From Sporosarcina beigongshangi (GTDB lineage: Bacteria; Actinomycetota; Actinomycetes; Actinomycetales; Micrococcaceae): a stretch of DNA of 64,000 bases. Below are positions 16,816-26,026 of this stretch, piece after piece. The notes below the pieces were generated by a model. The model did not search any database. It was not told the DNA's origin and saw only the letters and a list, made by a program, of their open reading frames with translations. Positions within the stretch are counted from its first letter, which is position 1, and the number at the start of each line of letters is the position of its first letter. The stretch is taken from NCBI RefSeq assembly GCF_016820535.1, contig NZ_JADHDY010000013.1, positions 86,991-150,990 on the forward strand, in the 5' to 3' direction. The position numbers and the translations under genes were made by a program.

Positions 16816-17724
16816 TCAAACCCGGACCAACGCCAGGTGTGGTTCCACCAGGTCGGCGTAGCGTGCCTTCACGGTGTCGACCACCTCGGCGTACGGAAGG
16901 GCCCAGATGTCCTCGTTGAAGATTTCCACCTCAACCACGCCGTCGTAGCCTGCCTCGGCAACCCACGCACCGATCGACGCGAAGTCGATGACGCCGTCGC
17001 CCATGAAACCGCGGGACAGCAGCGCGTCGGCGGCGATGGGCAGGTTGAAGTCGCACACCTGGTAGGAGGCAATCCGGCCTTCGGCGCCGGCGCGGGCAAT
17101 CTGCTCCTGCAGCGACGGGTCCCACCAGACGTGGAAGGTGTCCACCACGACACCCACGGCCTCGACCGGGTGCGGCGCTGCCAGATCCAGGGCCTGGCCC
17201 AGGGTCGAGAGCACCGCGCGGTCGGCGGCGTACATTGGGTGCAGCGGTTCCAGGACCAGGCGCACGCCGTGTTCCAGTGCGAAGGGCACCAGTTCGGCGA
17301 GGCGGTCGGCCACGCGCTGGCGGGCCGCAACGAGGTCCTTGCCGCCCTCCACCGCTGTGGACTCGCCGCCGCCATCAACGGCACCGGGGGCTACGCTGAA
17401 GTCGGGCAGGCCGCCCACCACCATGATGATTTCGGTGGTGCCGAGTGCCTTGGCCTCCAGGATGGCAGCCTTGTTGTCCTCCAGAGCAGCAGCCTGGCCG
17501 GCCGGTTCGGCTGCGGTCAGGAAGCCACCGCGGCACAGGCTGGATACCTGCAGGCCGGAGGCCTTGACCATTTCCACGGCTGTTTCCAGGCCAACTTCGG
17601 CAACCTTGTCGCGCCACAGTCCAATGTGCTTCAGCCCCGCGGCAACGCTGAGGTCGAGGGCTTCGGCAAGTGAGGCCTTCTTGATCGTTGCCGTGTTGAT
17701 GGACAACTTCTCAAAGGTGCTCAT
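16816..17724 (-). CDS. Sugar phosphate isomerase/epimerase (AP endonuclease 2 family)
   Basis: A 302-residue TIM barrel of the IolE/IolI type. It contains HIGLWRDKVAEVGLE, VRLVLEPLHPMYAADR and VVDTFHVWWDPSL, with the metal-binding Glu and His residues expected for xylose-isomerase-like barrels. It likely isomerises or dehydrates a keto-sugar intermediate. It is the last gene of a three-gene operon; its ATG overlaps the DUF993 stop (17721-17724), so translation is coupled. Confidence 0.88.
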   Translation of the reverse strand: MSTFEKLSINTATIKKASLAEALDLSVAAGLKHIGLWRDKVAEVGLETAVEMVKASGLQVSSLCRGGFLTAAEPAGQAAALEDNKAAILEAKALGTTEIIMVVGGLPDFSVAPGAVDGGGESTAVEGGKDLVAARQRVADRLAELVPFALEHGVRLVLEPLHPMYAADRAVLSTLGQALDLAAPHPVEAVGVVVDTFHVWWDPSLQEQIARAGAEGRIASYQVCDFNLPIAADALLSRGFMGDGVIDFASIGAWVAEAGYDGVVEVEIFNEDIWALPYAEVVDTVKARYADLVEPHLALVRV

Positions 17725-18977
17725 GCGTCGGCTCCTTCCAGGACTGATTCGGCAGCAACGGCTGACTCCACGATGGCCTCAGATGAGACGCCCGCGGCAT
17801 TCAGGAAGCCGGCCATGCGGGTGGCGGCCAGCTCCGGGTTGAGCAGCAGCTGTGCCGTGTTGGCCAGGCGGAACAGCTTGACCAGATGGTTGAGGTCGCG
17901 CCCGGAGTGCAGGCCGCCGACCATCTGGAAGCCGGCCTGGTAGCCGTTCAGCCAGGCGAGGAAGGCGATGCCCGTCTTGTAGTAGTACGTGGGTGCCTCG
18001 AAGATGTGCAGGCCAAGATCCCTCGTGGAATCGAGGATGGCACGCGCTTCGGCGGGCTGGCCGGCGTCGTACTTCTGCAATGCCGTTGAGGCGGCGGGGG
18101 CGATCGCGGCAAAGATGCCCAGGAGCGCATCCGAGTAGTGCGAGCCGTCGCCGTCAATGAGTTCCGGGTAGTTGAAGTCGTCGCCCGTGTACAGGCGCAC
18201 GCCCTCGGGAAGGCTGGCACGCAGCGCAACTTCGTGTCCGGCGTCGAGCAGGGAAACCTTCACGCCGTCCACCTTCGCGGCGTGTGCCTCGATGAGCTGC
18301 TGGAACGTGGCAGTTGCGGCGGCGATGTCGTCACTGCCCCAGTAGCCGGCCAGGGCGGGGTCGAACATGGTGCCCAGCCAGTGCAGGACAACGGGCTCCT
18401 TGACCTCGGACAGCAGGGTGCCGTAGAGGGCCAGATAGTCCTCGGGGCCGCTGGCAACCTTGGCCAGGGCGCGCGAGGCCATAATGATGACCTTGGCCCC
18501 GGATGCCTCGACAACGGCGATCTGCTCGCGGTAGGCGGCCAGCACGGCGGCCAGGCCTGCCTCGCCGGGCTCCACGGTTGCGGGGTCCAGCTGGTCGGTG
18601 CCGGCACCGCAGGCCAGGAGGTCACGCACGGTGCGCTGCGGGGTCGCGATGAGGGCGGCCTCGCCGGCGGAGCGGTTGATCAGCTCCTGGGTGGCGGGCC
18701 AGTCCAGGCCCATGCCGCGCTGCGCGGTGTCCATGGCATCGGCAATGCCCACGCCCCAGCTCCACAGTTCTCGGCGGAAGGCCAGGGTGGCGTCCCAGTC
18801 GATGTCGGCCGGGGCGCCGGGCACGTTGTTGCCCAGAACCTTGGGGGTGACGTGCGCGGCGGCGTAGACCTTGCGGGAGGTGATGAGCGCCGTCGGCTTG
18901 TGCCACGGGCCGGTCTCGTTCAGCGTCAGTGATTCGAGCTCACCGGTGGCGAGCGGCAGGGTGATTGAAATGGTCAT
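17721..18977 (-). CDS. DUF993 family, dihydrodipicolinate-synthase-like barrel
   Basis: A 418-residue protein, read from ATG 18977, 2 bp after the oxidoreductase stop. It shows a TIM-barrel pattern (VLHWLGTMFDPALAGYWG, GVKVSLLDAGHEVALR, RLYTGDDFNYPELIDGDG, QMVGGLHSGRDL). DUF993 proteins are usually annotated as DapA-like aldolases, which suggests retro-aldol cleavage of a sugar acid or keto-sugar, with the lysine of VKVSLL as possible Schiff-base residue (inference). It sits between a sugar-oxidising and a sugar-isomerising enzyme. Confidence 0.85.
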   Translation of the reverse strand: MTISITLPLATGELESLTLNETGPWHKPTALITSRKVYAAAHVTPKVLGNNVPGAPADIDWDATLAFRRELWSWGVGIADAMDTAQRGMGLDWPATQELINRSAGEAALIATPQRTVRDLLACGAGTDQLDPATVEPGEAGLAAVLAAYREQIAVVEASGAKVIIMASRALAKVASGPEDYLALYGTLLSEVKEPVVLHWLGTMFDPALAGYWGSDDIAAATATFQQLIEAHAAKVDGVKVSLLDAGHEVALRASLPEGVRLYTGDDFNYPELIDGDGSHYSDALLGIFAAIAPAASTALQKYDAGQPAEARAILDSTRDLGLHIFEAPTYYYKTGIAFLAWLNGYQAGFQMVGGLHSGRDLNHLVKLFRLANTAQLLLNPELAATRMAGFLNAAGVSSEAIVESAVAAESVLEGADA

Positions 18978-18979
18978 GG

Positions 18980-20197
18980 TTAGAGCTCGATTTCCGGGAT
19001 GTCCAGGGTGCGGCGCTCGTCGGAGGACTGCAGGCCCAGCTCGGCCAGCTGCACGCCGCGGGCTGCGGAGAGCAGGCCGAAGCGGTGTTCGCGGCCGGCC
19101 ACGACGTCGCGCAGGAACTCTTCCCACTGCAGCTTGAAGCCGTTGTCGAGGTCGGCGTTGGCGGGGACCTCCATCCACTGTGACCGGAAGGATTCGGTGA
19201 CGGGCAGGTCCGGGTTCCAGACCGGCTTGGGGGTGTGTGCGCGCTGCTGGGCAACGCACTTGTTCAGGCCGGCAACGGCGGAGCCGTGGGTGCCGTCGAT
19301 CTGGAATTCCACGAGCTCGTCGCGGTAGACGCGGACCGCCCAGGAGGAGTTGATCTGGCCGATGACGGCGTCGCCCTGCGGGGTTTCCAACTCGAAGATG
19401 CCGTAGGCGGCGTCATCGGCGGTGGCCACGTACTCGTTGCCCTGTTCGTCCCAGCGCGCCGGGATGTGGGTTGCGGTCTTGGCGTTGACGGTCTTGACCT
19501 TGCCGATGATGCCCTCGAGGACGTAGTTCCAGTGGCAGAACATGTCGGTGGTCATGCCGCCGCCGTCTTCCTTGCGGTAGTTCCAGGAGGGGCGCTGGGC
19601 GGCCTGGTGGTCGCCTTCGAAGACCCAGTAGCCGAATTCGCCGCGGATGGACAGGATGCGGCCGAAGAAGCCTTCGTCGACCAGGCGGCGCAGCTTGACC
19701 AGGCCGGGCAGGTACAGCTTGTCGTGGACAACGCCTGCCGTGATGCCGGCCTCCTGGCCGATGCGAGCCAGTTCGATGGCCTCTTCAAGAGTTTCCGCCG
19801 TGGGCTTCTCGGTGAAAATGTGCTTGCCGTTGGCCATGGCCTTCTTCAAGGTGGCTGCGCGCAGGCTGGTCATGGAGGCGTCAAACACGATGTCGACGGT
19901 GGGGTCTGCGATGATCGCGTCCAGGTCGGTGGTCCAATGCTCAACGTTGTGAAGCTCAGCCAGTTCGCGGACCTTCTCTGCGTTGCGGCCAACCAGGATG
20001 GGCTCGATGGCCACCTTGGTGCCGTCTTCGAGCGTCAGTCCGGAGTCGCGCAGCGGCAGGATGGAACGCAGCAGGTGCTGGCGGTAGCCCATGCGGCCGG
20101 TGATGCCGTTCATGGCAATGCGGATGACCTTCTGTGCACCGGCGACGTCGCCAGCGGTCTGTACAGAGGTTTGCTCGTTGGAAGCAGTAAGAGTCAC
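18980..20197 (-). CDS. Gfo/Idh/MocA-family NAD(P)-dependent oxidoreductase
   Basis: A 405-residue dehydrogenase. The Rossmann fold opens with IRIAMNGITGRMGYRQHL, EKPTAET is the family catalytic segment, and HDKLYLPGLVKLRRLVDEGFFG follows. It probably oxidises a free sugar, inositol or anhydrosugar. The start is GTG 20197 because GGGAGAA lies 6 nt upstream; the frame is open further but has no ribosome site. It is the first gene of the operon and lies under the LacI-type operator at 20255-20272. Confidence 0.9.
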   Translation of the reverse strand: MTLTASNEQTSVQTAGDVAGAQKVIRIAMNGITGRMGYRQHLLRSILPLRDSGLTLEDGTKVAIEPILVGRNAEKVRELAELHNVEHWTTDLDAIIADPTVDIVFDASMTSLRAATLKKAMANGKHIFTEKPTAETLEEAIELARIGQEAGITAGVVHDKLYLPGLVKLRRLVDEGFFGRILSIRGEFGYWVFEGDHQAAQRPSWNYRKEDGGGMTTDMFCHWNYVLEGIIGKVKTVNAKTATHIPARWDEQGNEYVATADDAAYGIFELETPQGDAVIGQINSSWAVRVYRDELVEFQIDGTHGSAVAGLNKCVAQQRAHTPKPVWNPDLPVTESFRSQWMEVPANADLDNGFKLQWEEFLRDVVAGREHRFGLLSAARGVQLAELGLQSSDERRTLDIPEIEL

Positions 20198-20254
20198 GTG
20201 GTTCTCCCGAAAGTTGTTGGGGCCGGTGCCGGAGCACCCGGCGTGGCTTTTATC

Positions 20255-20299
20255 TTGGAAAGCGCTTTCCAATATATGCTGAAGTTGCCTTCGGGTCAA
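20255..20299 (-). promoter_or_regulatory. Operon promoter with perfect LacI-family operator
   Basis: On the minus strand TTGACC (20299-20294), a 17-bp spacer and TATATT (20276-20271) form a near-consensus promoter. The 18-bp perfect palindrome TTGGAAAGCGCTTTCCAA (20255-20272) touches the end of the -10 box and covers the start site, a classic repression geometry. Its AAAGCGCTTT core is typical of LacI/GalR-family operators. The divergent LacI gene is the obvious regulator. Confidence 0.85.
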
Positions 20300-20345
20300 G
20301 GGTGCAGCAAACTTTGGTTCACGGGTGCAGCAAACTTCGGTTCAC
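20300..20345 (+). repeat. Two tandem copies of a 23-bp unit
   Basis: GGGTGCAGCAAACTT followed by (T/C)GGTTCAC occurs at 20300-20322 and immediately again at 20323-20345 with one difference. It lies between the operon promoter and the LacI gene. Confidence 0.8.
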
Positions 20346-20466
20346 GGCATGGCAACAGGGACCACTCCCAACCTCCCGTCCGGGCGGCGGTGCAGCTTGG
20401 CCCAGCGCCGACGGTTGCACTCGACGTCCGGCAATCCACCAGCCCTTCACAACTAAGGATGCTCAA

Positions 20467-21528
20467 TTGGCAGTCAAGCTCTCCGAGGTCGCCCGCCACG
20501 CAGGCGTGTCACTCGCCACCGCATCACGCGTACTCAACGGTTCGAGCCGCACCCCTGCGGCAGGCATTTCCGAGAAGGTGAAGGCTGCGGCCGCTGAACT
20601 TGGCTACGTGGCCAACGCCCAGGCCCAGGCCCTGGCACGCCAGTCGACCGGCCTCGTGGGGCTTGTTGTCCACGACATTGCCGACCCGTATTTCTCCACC
20701 ATCGCCCACGGCGTTCAGCAAGCCGCCCTGGCAGCCCGGCACCAGGTCCTGTTGGCGGGAACAGACCTGGAGTCGGATGACGACGCCCCCGGCGATGCCG
20801 AGCTCGCTGCGGTGAATGCGTTCATTTCATATCGCACCGATGCCATCATTCTGGCCGCCTCCCGCCTGCTGGAGGAGGATCCCCGCCTCAGCAAGGCCTT
20901 GGCACAATACATCGCCAACGGCGGACGCGTGGTGACCATCGGCGCAACCGAAATTCCGAAGGCACAGGTGCTGGGTGTTGACAACCACGACGGCGCCGCC
21001 TCATTGGTTGGTGCACTGCTGGAACGCGGTCGCCGGCGCTTCGCCATCCTCGCCGGGCCGCATGACCGCAATACGGCACGTGTTCGCGTCGCCGGCTTCA
21101 ACAAGGGCCTGGCCGAAGCGGGGCTTGAGCCGCTTGCCGTTGTGCATGGCGCTTTCACCAGCCAGGGCGGCTACGACGCCACACTTGAACTCCTCGACGC
21201 AGACGCGGGAAAGTTGATCGGGGTCGGGCAACCCGGAGTGGCCGGGGACAGCGGGCCAGTGTGCATCCTTGCGGCCAACGACGTCATGGCCCTGGGCGCC
21301 ATGGCCGCCCTGCGGTCCCGCGGGCTCAACATTCCGGATGACGTGGAGGTTGCGGGATTTGATGACATCCCGACGCTGCGCGACCATTTTCCAGGACTGA
21401 CGACCTATCGGCTGCCCCTCGAGGAGATGGGGAAACTGGCTGCTGAGATGGCACTCTCCCCCGCCGGACAGGCATCCCCGAACGTTTCGGGCCGGGTGGT
21501 GCTCCGCGAGAGCGCAGGCGCGCAGTAG
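20467..21528 (+). CDS. LacI-family transcriptional regulator
   Basis: A 353-residue repressor. The N-terminal helix-turn-helix reads LSEVARHAGVSLATASRVLNG, followed by the hinge ELGYVANAQAQALARQ and a periplasmic-binding-protein-like ligand domain (GLVVHDIADPYFSTIAHGVQ, ILAANDVMALGAMAAL, VAGFDDIP). The start is TTG 20467, preceded by AAGGA; the first helix begins 3-5 residues later, as in the family. It diverges from the sugar operon and most likely controls it through the operator at 20255-20272. Confidence 0.92.
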   Translation: MAVKLSEVARHAGVSLATASRVLNGSSRTPAAGISEKVKAAAAELGYVANAQAQALARQSTGLVGLVVHDIADPYFSTIAHGVQQAALAARHQVLLAGTDLESDDDAPGDAELAAVNAFISYRTDAIILAASRLLEEDPRLSKALAQYIANGGRVVTIGATEIPKAQVLGVDNHDGAASLVGALLERGRRRFAILAGPHDRNTARVRVAGFNKGLAEAGLEPLAVVHGAFTSQGGYDATLELLDADAGKLIGVGQPGVAGDSGPVCILAANDVMALGAMAALRSRGLNIPDDVEVAGFDDIPTLRDHFPGLTTYRLPLEEMGKLAAEMALSPAGQASPNVSGRVVLRESAGAQ

Positions 21529-21597
21529 TCGAACCGGCGCAGGCCGCGATCATGGCCGACTGCAGCACCGGTGGCGGGGATGCGGCATAATCACAGC

Positions 21598-22020
21598 ATG
21601 ACTACTGAAGAGCAGCCCGGACAAAATATGACCGCCGAGGATGCCTGGCGCTTCCTTGAACATTCTCGTTTTGGACGACTTGCCGTCAGCGTGGCCAATG
21701 AGCCCGACATCTTCCCCATCAACTACCTGGCGCACGACGGCATGTTGCTCATTCGAACGAACCCGGGCACCAAGCTGGCCGAACTGACGATCAATAGTTC
21801 AGTCGCCTTTGAGATTGACGGCCTGGCGGAGGACGAGGCTTGGAGTGTTGTACTGAAGGGCACAGCCCGGGTGCTGGAGTCCCAGCGTGAAATTGACGCA
21901 GCCAGCGAACTGCCGCTGGCCCCTTGGCTGAAGACCCTCAAGTACACCTTCGTTGAAATCACGCCCACCAGCGTCCGCGGCGTCCGGTTCAAACTGGGAA
22001 CGGAGCCCGATCGGTACTGA
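21598..22020 (+). CDS. Pyridoxamine 5'-phosphate oxidase-like flavin protein
   Basis: A 140-residue split-barrel protein of the small PPOX-like group: AWRFLEHSRFGRLAVSVANEPDIFPINYLAHDG, then a C-terminal TFVEITPTSVRGVRF. Members bind FMN or F420 and reduce varied substrates. The start is ATG 21598, with a CATAAT box 6 nt upstream (21586-21591), which fits a leaderless transcript; an upstream in-frame ATG at 21571 would begin before that box. Confidence 0.85.
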   Translation: MTTEEQPGQNMTAEDAWRFLEHSRFGRLAVSVANEPDIFPINYLAHDGMLLIRTNPGTKLAELTINSSVAFEIDGLAEDEAWSVVLKGTARVLESQREIDAASELPLAPWLKTLKYTFVEITPTSVRGVRFKLGTEPDRY

Positions 22021-22115
22021 CCACGACCAGACCGCAGCCGTGGTCCGACAGCCCAGCAGGCCTTCTGCAAAGGCCGCTTTCGGGAGATGCCTCTCGAACG
22101 ACGCATGCGGGCGGG

Positions 22116-24617
22116 TCAGGCAGCAAGGCCCAGGTAGGGGTGGCGGAGCGCATGTTCCACCGCCAACTGGTTGAGCACCTCGTCGGCCTCCGTATCGGAT
22201 GTTAGTTCTGCCGGAGGCTCCGGCATGTTGCCTGCATCCTCATCCCAGCCGCAGTCACCTTCATTGACCAATTCCGCAAGCCGCGATGCGATTTCCGGCA
22301 CCAGCGGTCCGGACTGGCCGGCATCCCTGTTTCCACCGCCCAGTCCGGCGCAATCACCATCCCGGCCGCCATCGGCAACCTCATCTGGCATTTCCGGATT
22401 CCGCGGCATCTGGGCCGTCGGAGTTCCACCCTGCTGAGTCAGAACGCCATCTATGTACGTCCTCATCCACTCGGGGTATGCCGGGGGCTGCAATTCTTGT
22501 GGCTCCGGCGGGCAGTAACGCCCGGAAGGGGACGTCCAGGAGATCCTGCCGCTTTCCTCCATGGTGGGGGTCCAGCCCCGCATTGCCAGGGTTTGACGTT
22601 CAGGCTCGGCCAGGCAACGCGGCCTGCCGTACCTGTCCTTGTCGTCCTTGTAGTGCTTCAAGATGTGGTGGTGGGCGCACAAGCACTCGAGGTTGTTGTA
22701 AATGGAAAGACCACCTGTTTCAAACCTCTTGATATGGTCAACGTCGCAATTGACTGCCTTGGCCATGCAACCGGGGAATTGGCAGTACTCGTCTCGAATG
22801 CGGAGCATGGTTCGCATGGCCTGCGTGACCCTGTAGCGCTCAGGCGCAATATCGAGTGGAGTGTTGGCGATCGGGTCGACAAGAACACGGAGGAAGCTTG
22901 GCGATTGGGCCGCCAGATGCTTGGCCACCTCCATGCTCATGGGACCCACCCCCTCCATCCATGCTGGCTCATTGGTGTGACCCAGCATGGACAGCGCCGG
23001 AATGAGAACGACGGGAAGAATATGCGGCAATGTTGGCCAGGGCTCGCCCGCAGCGGTCATGGGGCCGGACTGAATGGCCTGCCCGGCTTCACCGGGGCTG
23101 CCCGCTTCACCAGTTGCCGAGGGGTCGGCTGGCCCAAAACTTGCACCCCTGACTGCGGTTCCGGCGGGACTGATCATGGGGAGCTGCGCGGTGGGGTGCC
23201 AGTCAGGTTCATTGCGCGGATCGGGCTCACTAAATGATGGATCCCGATAATTCGGGTCCTCAAATAGTGGCAACTGCCATGGATAGAACGCCGTTCCATA
23301 GCGTTTTGGATCCGGATAATCCCCCTCCCCATACGGAAGCGGTTCAGGAGCAGCAGGCAATTTGTCGGGCGCGGGAATCGACACTCCGGATGGACCCGGA
23401 CCGGTTTCGGGCGCGGCCGAAGCAGCCGATGGTTGCACGGGCTCGGCTGCCTGGACATCGCCAGCCCCATTCCCAGAAACACCTTGGACCGGCCCTGACA
23501 GGGCCTGGGCCGCGGCTGTTTTCGCATTGGGTTCAGGCGCCGGTACATGGTCAGAACCCACCCCGGGAACCTGTTTGAGTGCACCATCCGGCCCCTCCCC
23601 GCGTGCCGGATCGGGCGCGGGGGCGTGGATGCCGTTCTGGCCCAAGCTTTGCCCGAGGAGCAGTGCCGAAGCAATGTCGGCACGCAACTGCGTGACAGTG
23701 CGAGCCTCATGTGGGCCCCGGGCCGCCTGGGCAGTGTAGGTGCATTGGTCCCAAATGGCTTCGATGGTGGGGGCGGGCGCATACAGGCTCATCCACGACA
23801 TGCCGTCCTGTCCGCGATTGACCCGAAGGTTTCTGTCCGCGTACGCCCGCTTGGTGCGAGGAGTGATTGTCTCCGGGTGGCTGCGCTCGCGCATGCGCCG
23901 TGCCGTGGAGCGGAAACTGCCCAGTGTCCTTCGTTCAGCCTGGACCAGAAGCCGCCGTTCAAAGGCGTCGACTGCCTCCTGTGGCAGTCCGGCACCACGC
24001 AGCAAGCTGGTTTCCTCCGCAATCACCACGGCGTGATCCCAGCCAAGTGCTCCACTGGACATGAGAGCCATGGTTTCCGGCAGCTGCCGCACGATATCCA
24101 CAGACTGCTCCACGAACCGCCGGGCCGCCCCCTCAGAGACGTGGAGAATAACGGCCAACTCGGCACAAACTTGGTCGACGGAACATCCCCGCTGCCACGA
24201 ATCAAGGTTGAGGAGCCCTCCTTCCAGCACCGCGGCGGCCTCCAGCCGTTCAATCATGACGGCAATCAATGCAGCACTCTTGTTCTGGTGCCGCCGCAGG
24301 GCTGCGACAGCATCACCACAGGCGTCCATCAACTCCCGAACCCCGTCCAACTGGGATTCGACCTGCCTCGAGGGCGTGTCTTGGCCCCGAGTTGCCCTGC
24401 CGCCCGACGGCGGACTGTCCGGCGAAGTGCCGCCCGGCCGGGAAACACCCGAAGCCTGGGCCCTGGGCTCCGGAAGGGCCGGCAGATCGGCAAGGCCCTC
24501 CATGTGGGTGGCGAGTGGTTCAATGACAGGAAAGGCAAGCGCATCAATCAGGTCCGCCACATTGGCTGTGGTGGATGCGACATCCCGATCCATCGGGAAC
24601 TCCTGCGAATTGCCCAT
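22116..24617 (-). CDS. DUF222 / HNH endonuclease domain protein
   Basis: An 833-residue protein. The N-terminal half is the DUF222 helical domain typical of actinobacterial HNH proteins (SVDQVCAELAVILHVSEGAARRFVEQS). The middle, roughly 340-520, is Pro/Ala/Gly-rich and low in complexity. The HNH nuclease near 640-700 reads DEYCQFPGCMAKAVNCDVDHI, then NLECLCAHHHILKHY. Such genes occur in many copies in actinobacteria and their role is unresolved. TTGAAC, 17 bp and TATTAT form a promoter just before ATG 24617, again nearly leaderless. Confidence 0.87.
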   Translation of the reverse strand: MGNSQEFPMDRDVASTTANVADLIDALAFPVIEPLATHMEGLADLPALPEPRAQASGVSRPGGTSPDSPPSGGRATRGQDTPSRQVESQLDGVRELMDACGDAVAALRRHQNKSAALIAVMIERLEAAAVLEGGLLNLDSWQRGCSVDQVCAELAVILHVSEGAARRFVEQSVDIVRQLPETMALMSSGALGWDHAVVIAEETSLLRGAGLPQEAVDAFERRLLVQAERRTLGSFRSTARRMRERSHPETITPRTKRAYADRNLRVNRGQDGMSWMSLYAPAPTIEAIWDQCTYTAQAARGPHEARTVTQLRADIASALLLGQSLGQNGIHAPAPDPARGEGPDGALKQVPGVGSDHVPAPEPNAKTAAAQALSGPVQGVSGNGAGDVQAAEPVQPSAASAAPETGPGPSGVSIPAPDKLPAAPEPLPYGEGDYPDPKRYGTAFYPWQLPLFEDPNYRDPSFSEPDPRNEPDWHPTAQLPMISPAGTAVRGASFGPADPSATGEAGSPGEAGQAIQSGPMTAAGEPWPTLPHILPVVLIPALSMLGHTNEPAWMEGVGPMSMEVAKHLAAQSPSFLRVLVDPIANTPLDIAPERYRVTQAMRTMLRIRDEYCQFPGCMAKAVNCDVDHIKRFETGGLSIYNNLECLCAHHHILKHYKDDKDRYGRPRCLAEPERQTLAMRGWTPTMEESGRISWTSPSGRYCPPEPQELQPPAYPEWMRTYIDGVLTQQGGTPTAQMPRNPEMPDEVADGGRDGDCAGLGGGNRDAGQSGPLVPEIASRLAELVNEGDCGWDEDAGNMPEPPAELTSDTEADEVLNQLAVEHALRHPYLGLAA

Positions 24618-24862
24618 AACACAATAATAGTACGTTAGTTTCCGAAGTTCAACCTTTTTGATCAAGTTATAGTACAATTCTTCTAATTGACTCTCGCCCT
24701 GTGAAAGGAGTGTTGGCGCTGGAAGCCGGGGCCCGACGTCGTGCATGGAGAATCCCGGCATCAAACAATCCCGATATACGTTGCACAGCTCTCCCAAGGC
24801 CTGGATGACCGGAGTTCGGCGATAAGCTGGAGGCGATCACCCACCATCCTTGGAGCTCCCCC

Positions 24863-25858
24863 ATGACCTCGCGCAGTTCGTCCTCACCGTCCGGACCCGG
24901 CCACGCGCCGAGAAAGACAGACGTCGGCGCGACCAGCCCGCTCGATGGCAAGGACAGCGCCCTGGCTGCCCGGGCCACCGACGAATCATGGCGTTCCACG
25001 CTGCTGCGGTACTACTCGCTGACCAAACCGCGGGTCCTGTACGGCAACGTCCTCACCGCGGCGGCCGGGTTCCTGTTTGCGAGCCCGGGGCACATCGGCT
25101 GGCTGGCATTCCTCGCCGTCTGCATCGGCACAACCCTCGTAATCGGCTCGGCTTGTGTGCTCAACAACGTGCTGGACCGCGACATCGACACAGTCATGGC
25201 CCGCACCAAGAAGCGCGCCACCGTGACAGGTGGAGTGGGGGCTCGGAACGCGATCATCTACTCCACGTTGTTGTTCCTGGGCGGAATGGCGGTCCTGGTG
25301 GCGTGGACAAACCCTTTGGTGGTGGCCGTGGGTGCGGGCGGATTCCTGGCCTATGTGGTTCTGTACGGGATGCTCGCCAAGCGGCTCTCGATCCACGGGA
25401 CATTGGTGGGCAGCGTCTCCGGCGCGGCACCCATCCTTGGCGGCTATGTGGGCGCCAGCAACATGCTCGACGCCGGCGCAGCCATTGCGTTCCTCATCCT
25501 GTTCTTCTGGCAGATGCCGGCGTTTTACTCCATCTCGGTATACCGGCGCGACGAATACGCCCGGGCAAACGTCCCAGTCATCTCGGTGGTCCGCGGCATC
25601 CCCAACACCGTGGTGCAGATTCTTGTCTATACGGTTGTCTTTGTTGCGGTGTCGCTGTTGCCCCAACCGTTTGGCTACACGGGCTGGAGCTACACAGTAG
25701 TCATGGGCCTGCTGGGCGCCGGGTGGATCGCAATGGCGGTGCGGGGCTTGCGCGCCGCCGGCAACTACGACCATTGGGCCCACCTCATGTTCCGCTACGC
25801 GATCATCATGATGTGCGCCATCTCCGTCATGCTTGCTGTGGGTCCCCGCCTGCCCTAA
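24863..25858 (+). CDS. cyoE: Heme O synthase (protoheme IX farnesyltransferase), CyoE type
   Basis: A 331-residue UbiA-family prenyltransferase with eight or nine membrane helices. The first Asp motif lies in NNVLDRDIDTVMARTKKRA; the second conserved region is GMLAKRLSIHGTLVGSVSGAAP. It transfers farnesyl to heme B for terminal oxidases. The sequence (YGNVLTAAAGFLFAS, FFWQMPAFYSISVYR) resembles proteobacterial CyoE more than the usual actinobacterial CtaB, and no oxidase, ctaA or transketolase gene is adjacent. The first ~50 residues are polar and extra. The ATG has a weak GGAG upstream. Confidence 0.88.
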   Translation: MTSRSSSSPSGPGHAPRKTDVGATSPLDGKDSALAARATDESWRSTLLRYYSLTKPRVLYGNVLTAAAGFLFASPGHIGWLAFLAVCIGTTLVIGSACVLNNVLDRDIDTVMARTKKRATVTGGVGARNAIIYSTLLFLGGMAVLVAWTNPLVVAVGAGGFLAYVVLYGMLAKRLSIHGTLVGSVSGAAPILGGYVGASNMLDAGAAIAFLILFFWQMPAFYSISVYRRDEYARANVPVISVVRGIPNTVVQILVYTVVFVAVSLLPQPFGYTGWSYTVVMGLLGAGWIAMAVRGLRAAGNYDHWAHLMFRYAIIMMCAISVMLAVGPRLP

Positions 25859-26026
25859 CGCGGATCCGGCCGGGCGCTGCCAAGCACGACGGCGCACCGC
25901 GCCTTGGGTGCCGACTGCGCCACCGCGGCGGGTGCTCCTCCAACACCCTGACAGATGTCCTGCCGCAGGTGTTGGGCGTACGATCAACACACGGACGCTG
26001 GGAAGAATAGCACCAAGGAGAACGCC

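Noticed and set aside
20198..20299. Extension of the Gfo/Idh gene to TTG 20299
   Set aside because: The extension would be coded by its own promoter and operator; GTG 20197 has a ribosome site.
24618..24862. Short frame behind an AAAGGAG near 24705, before cyoE
   Set aside because: The candidate start codon touches the ribosome site, the frame is short and nothing in it is conserved.
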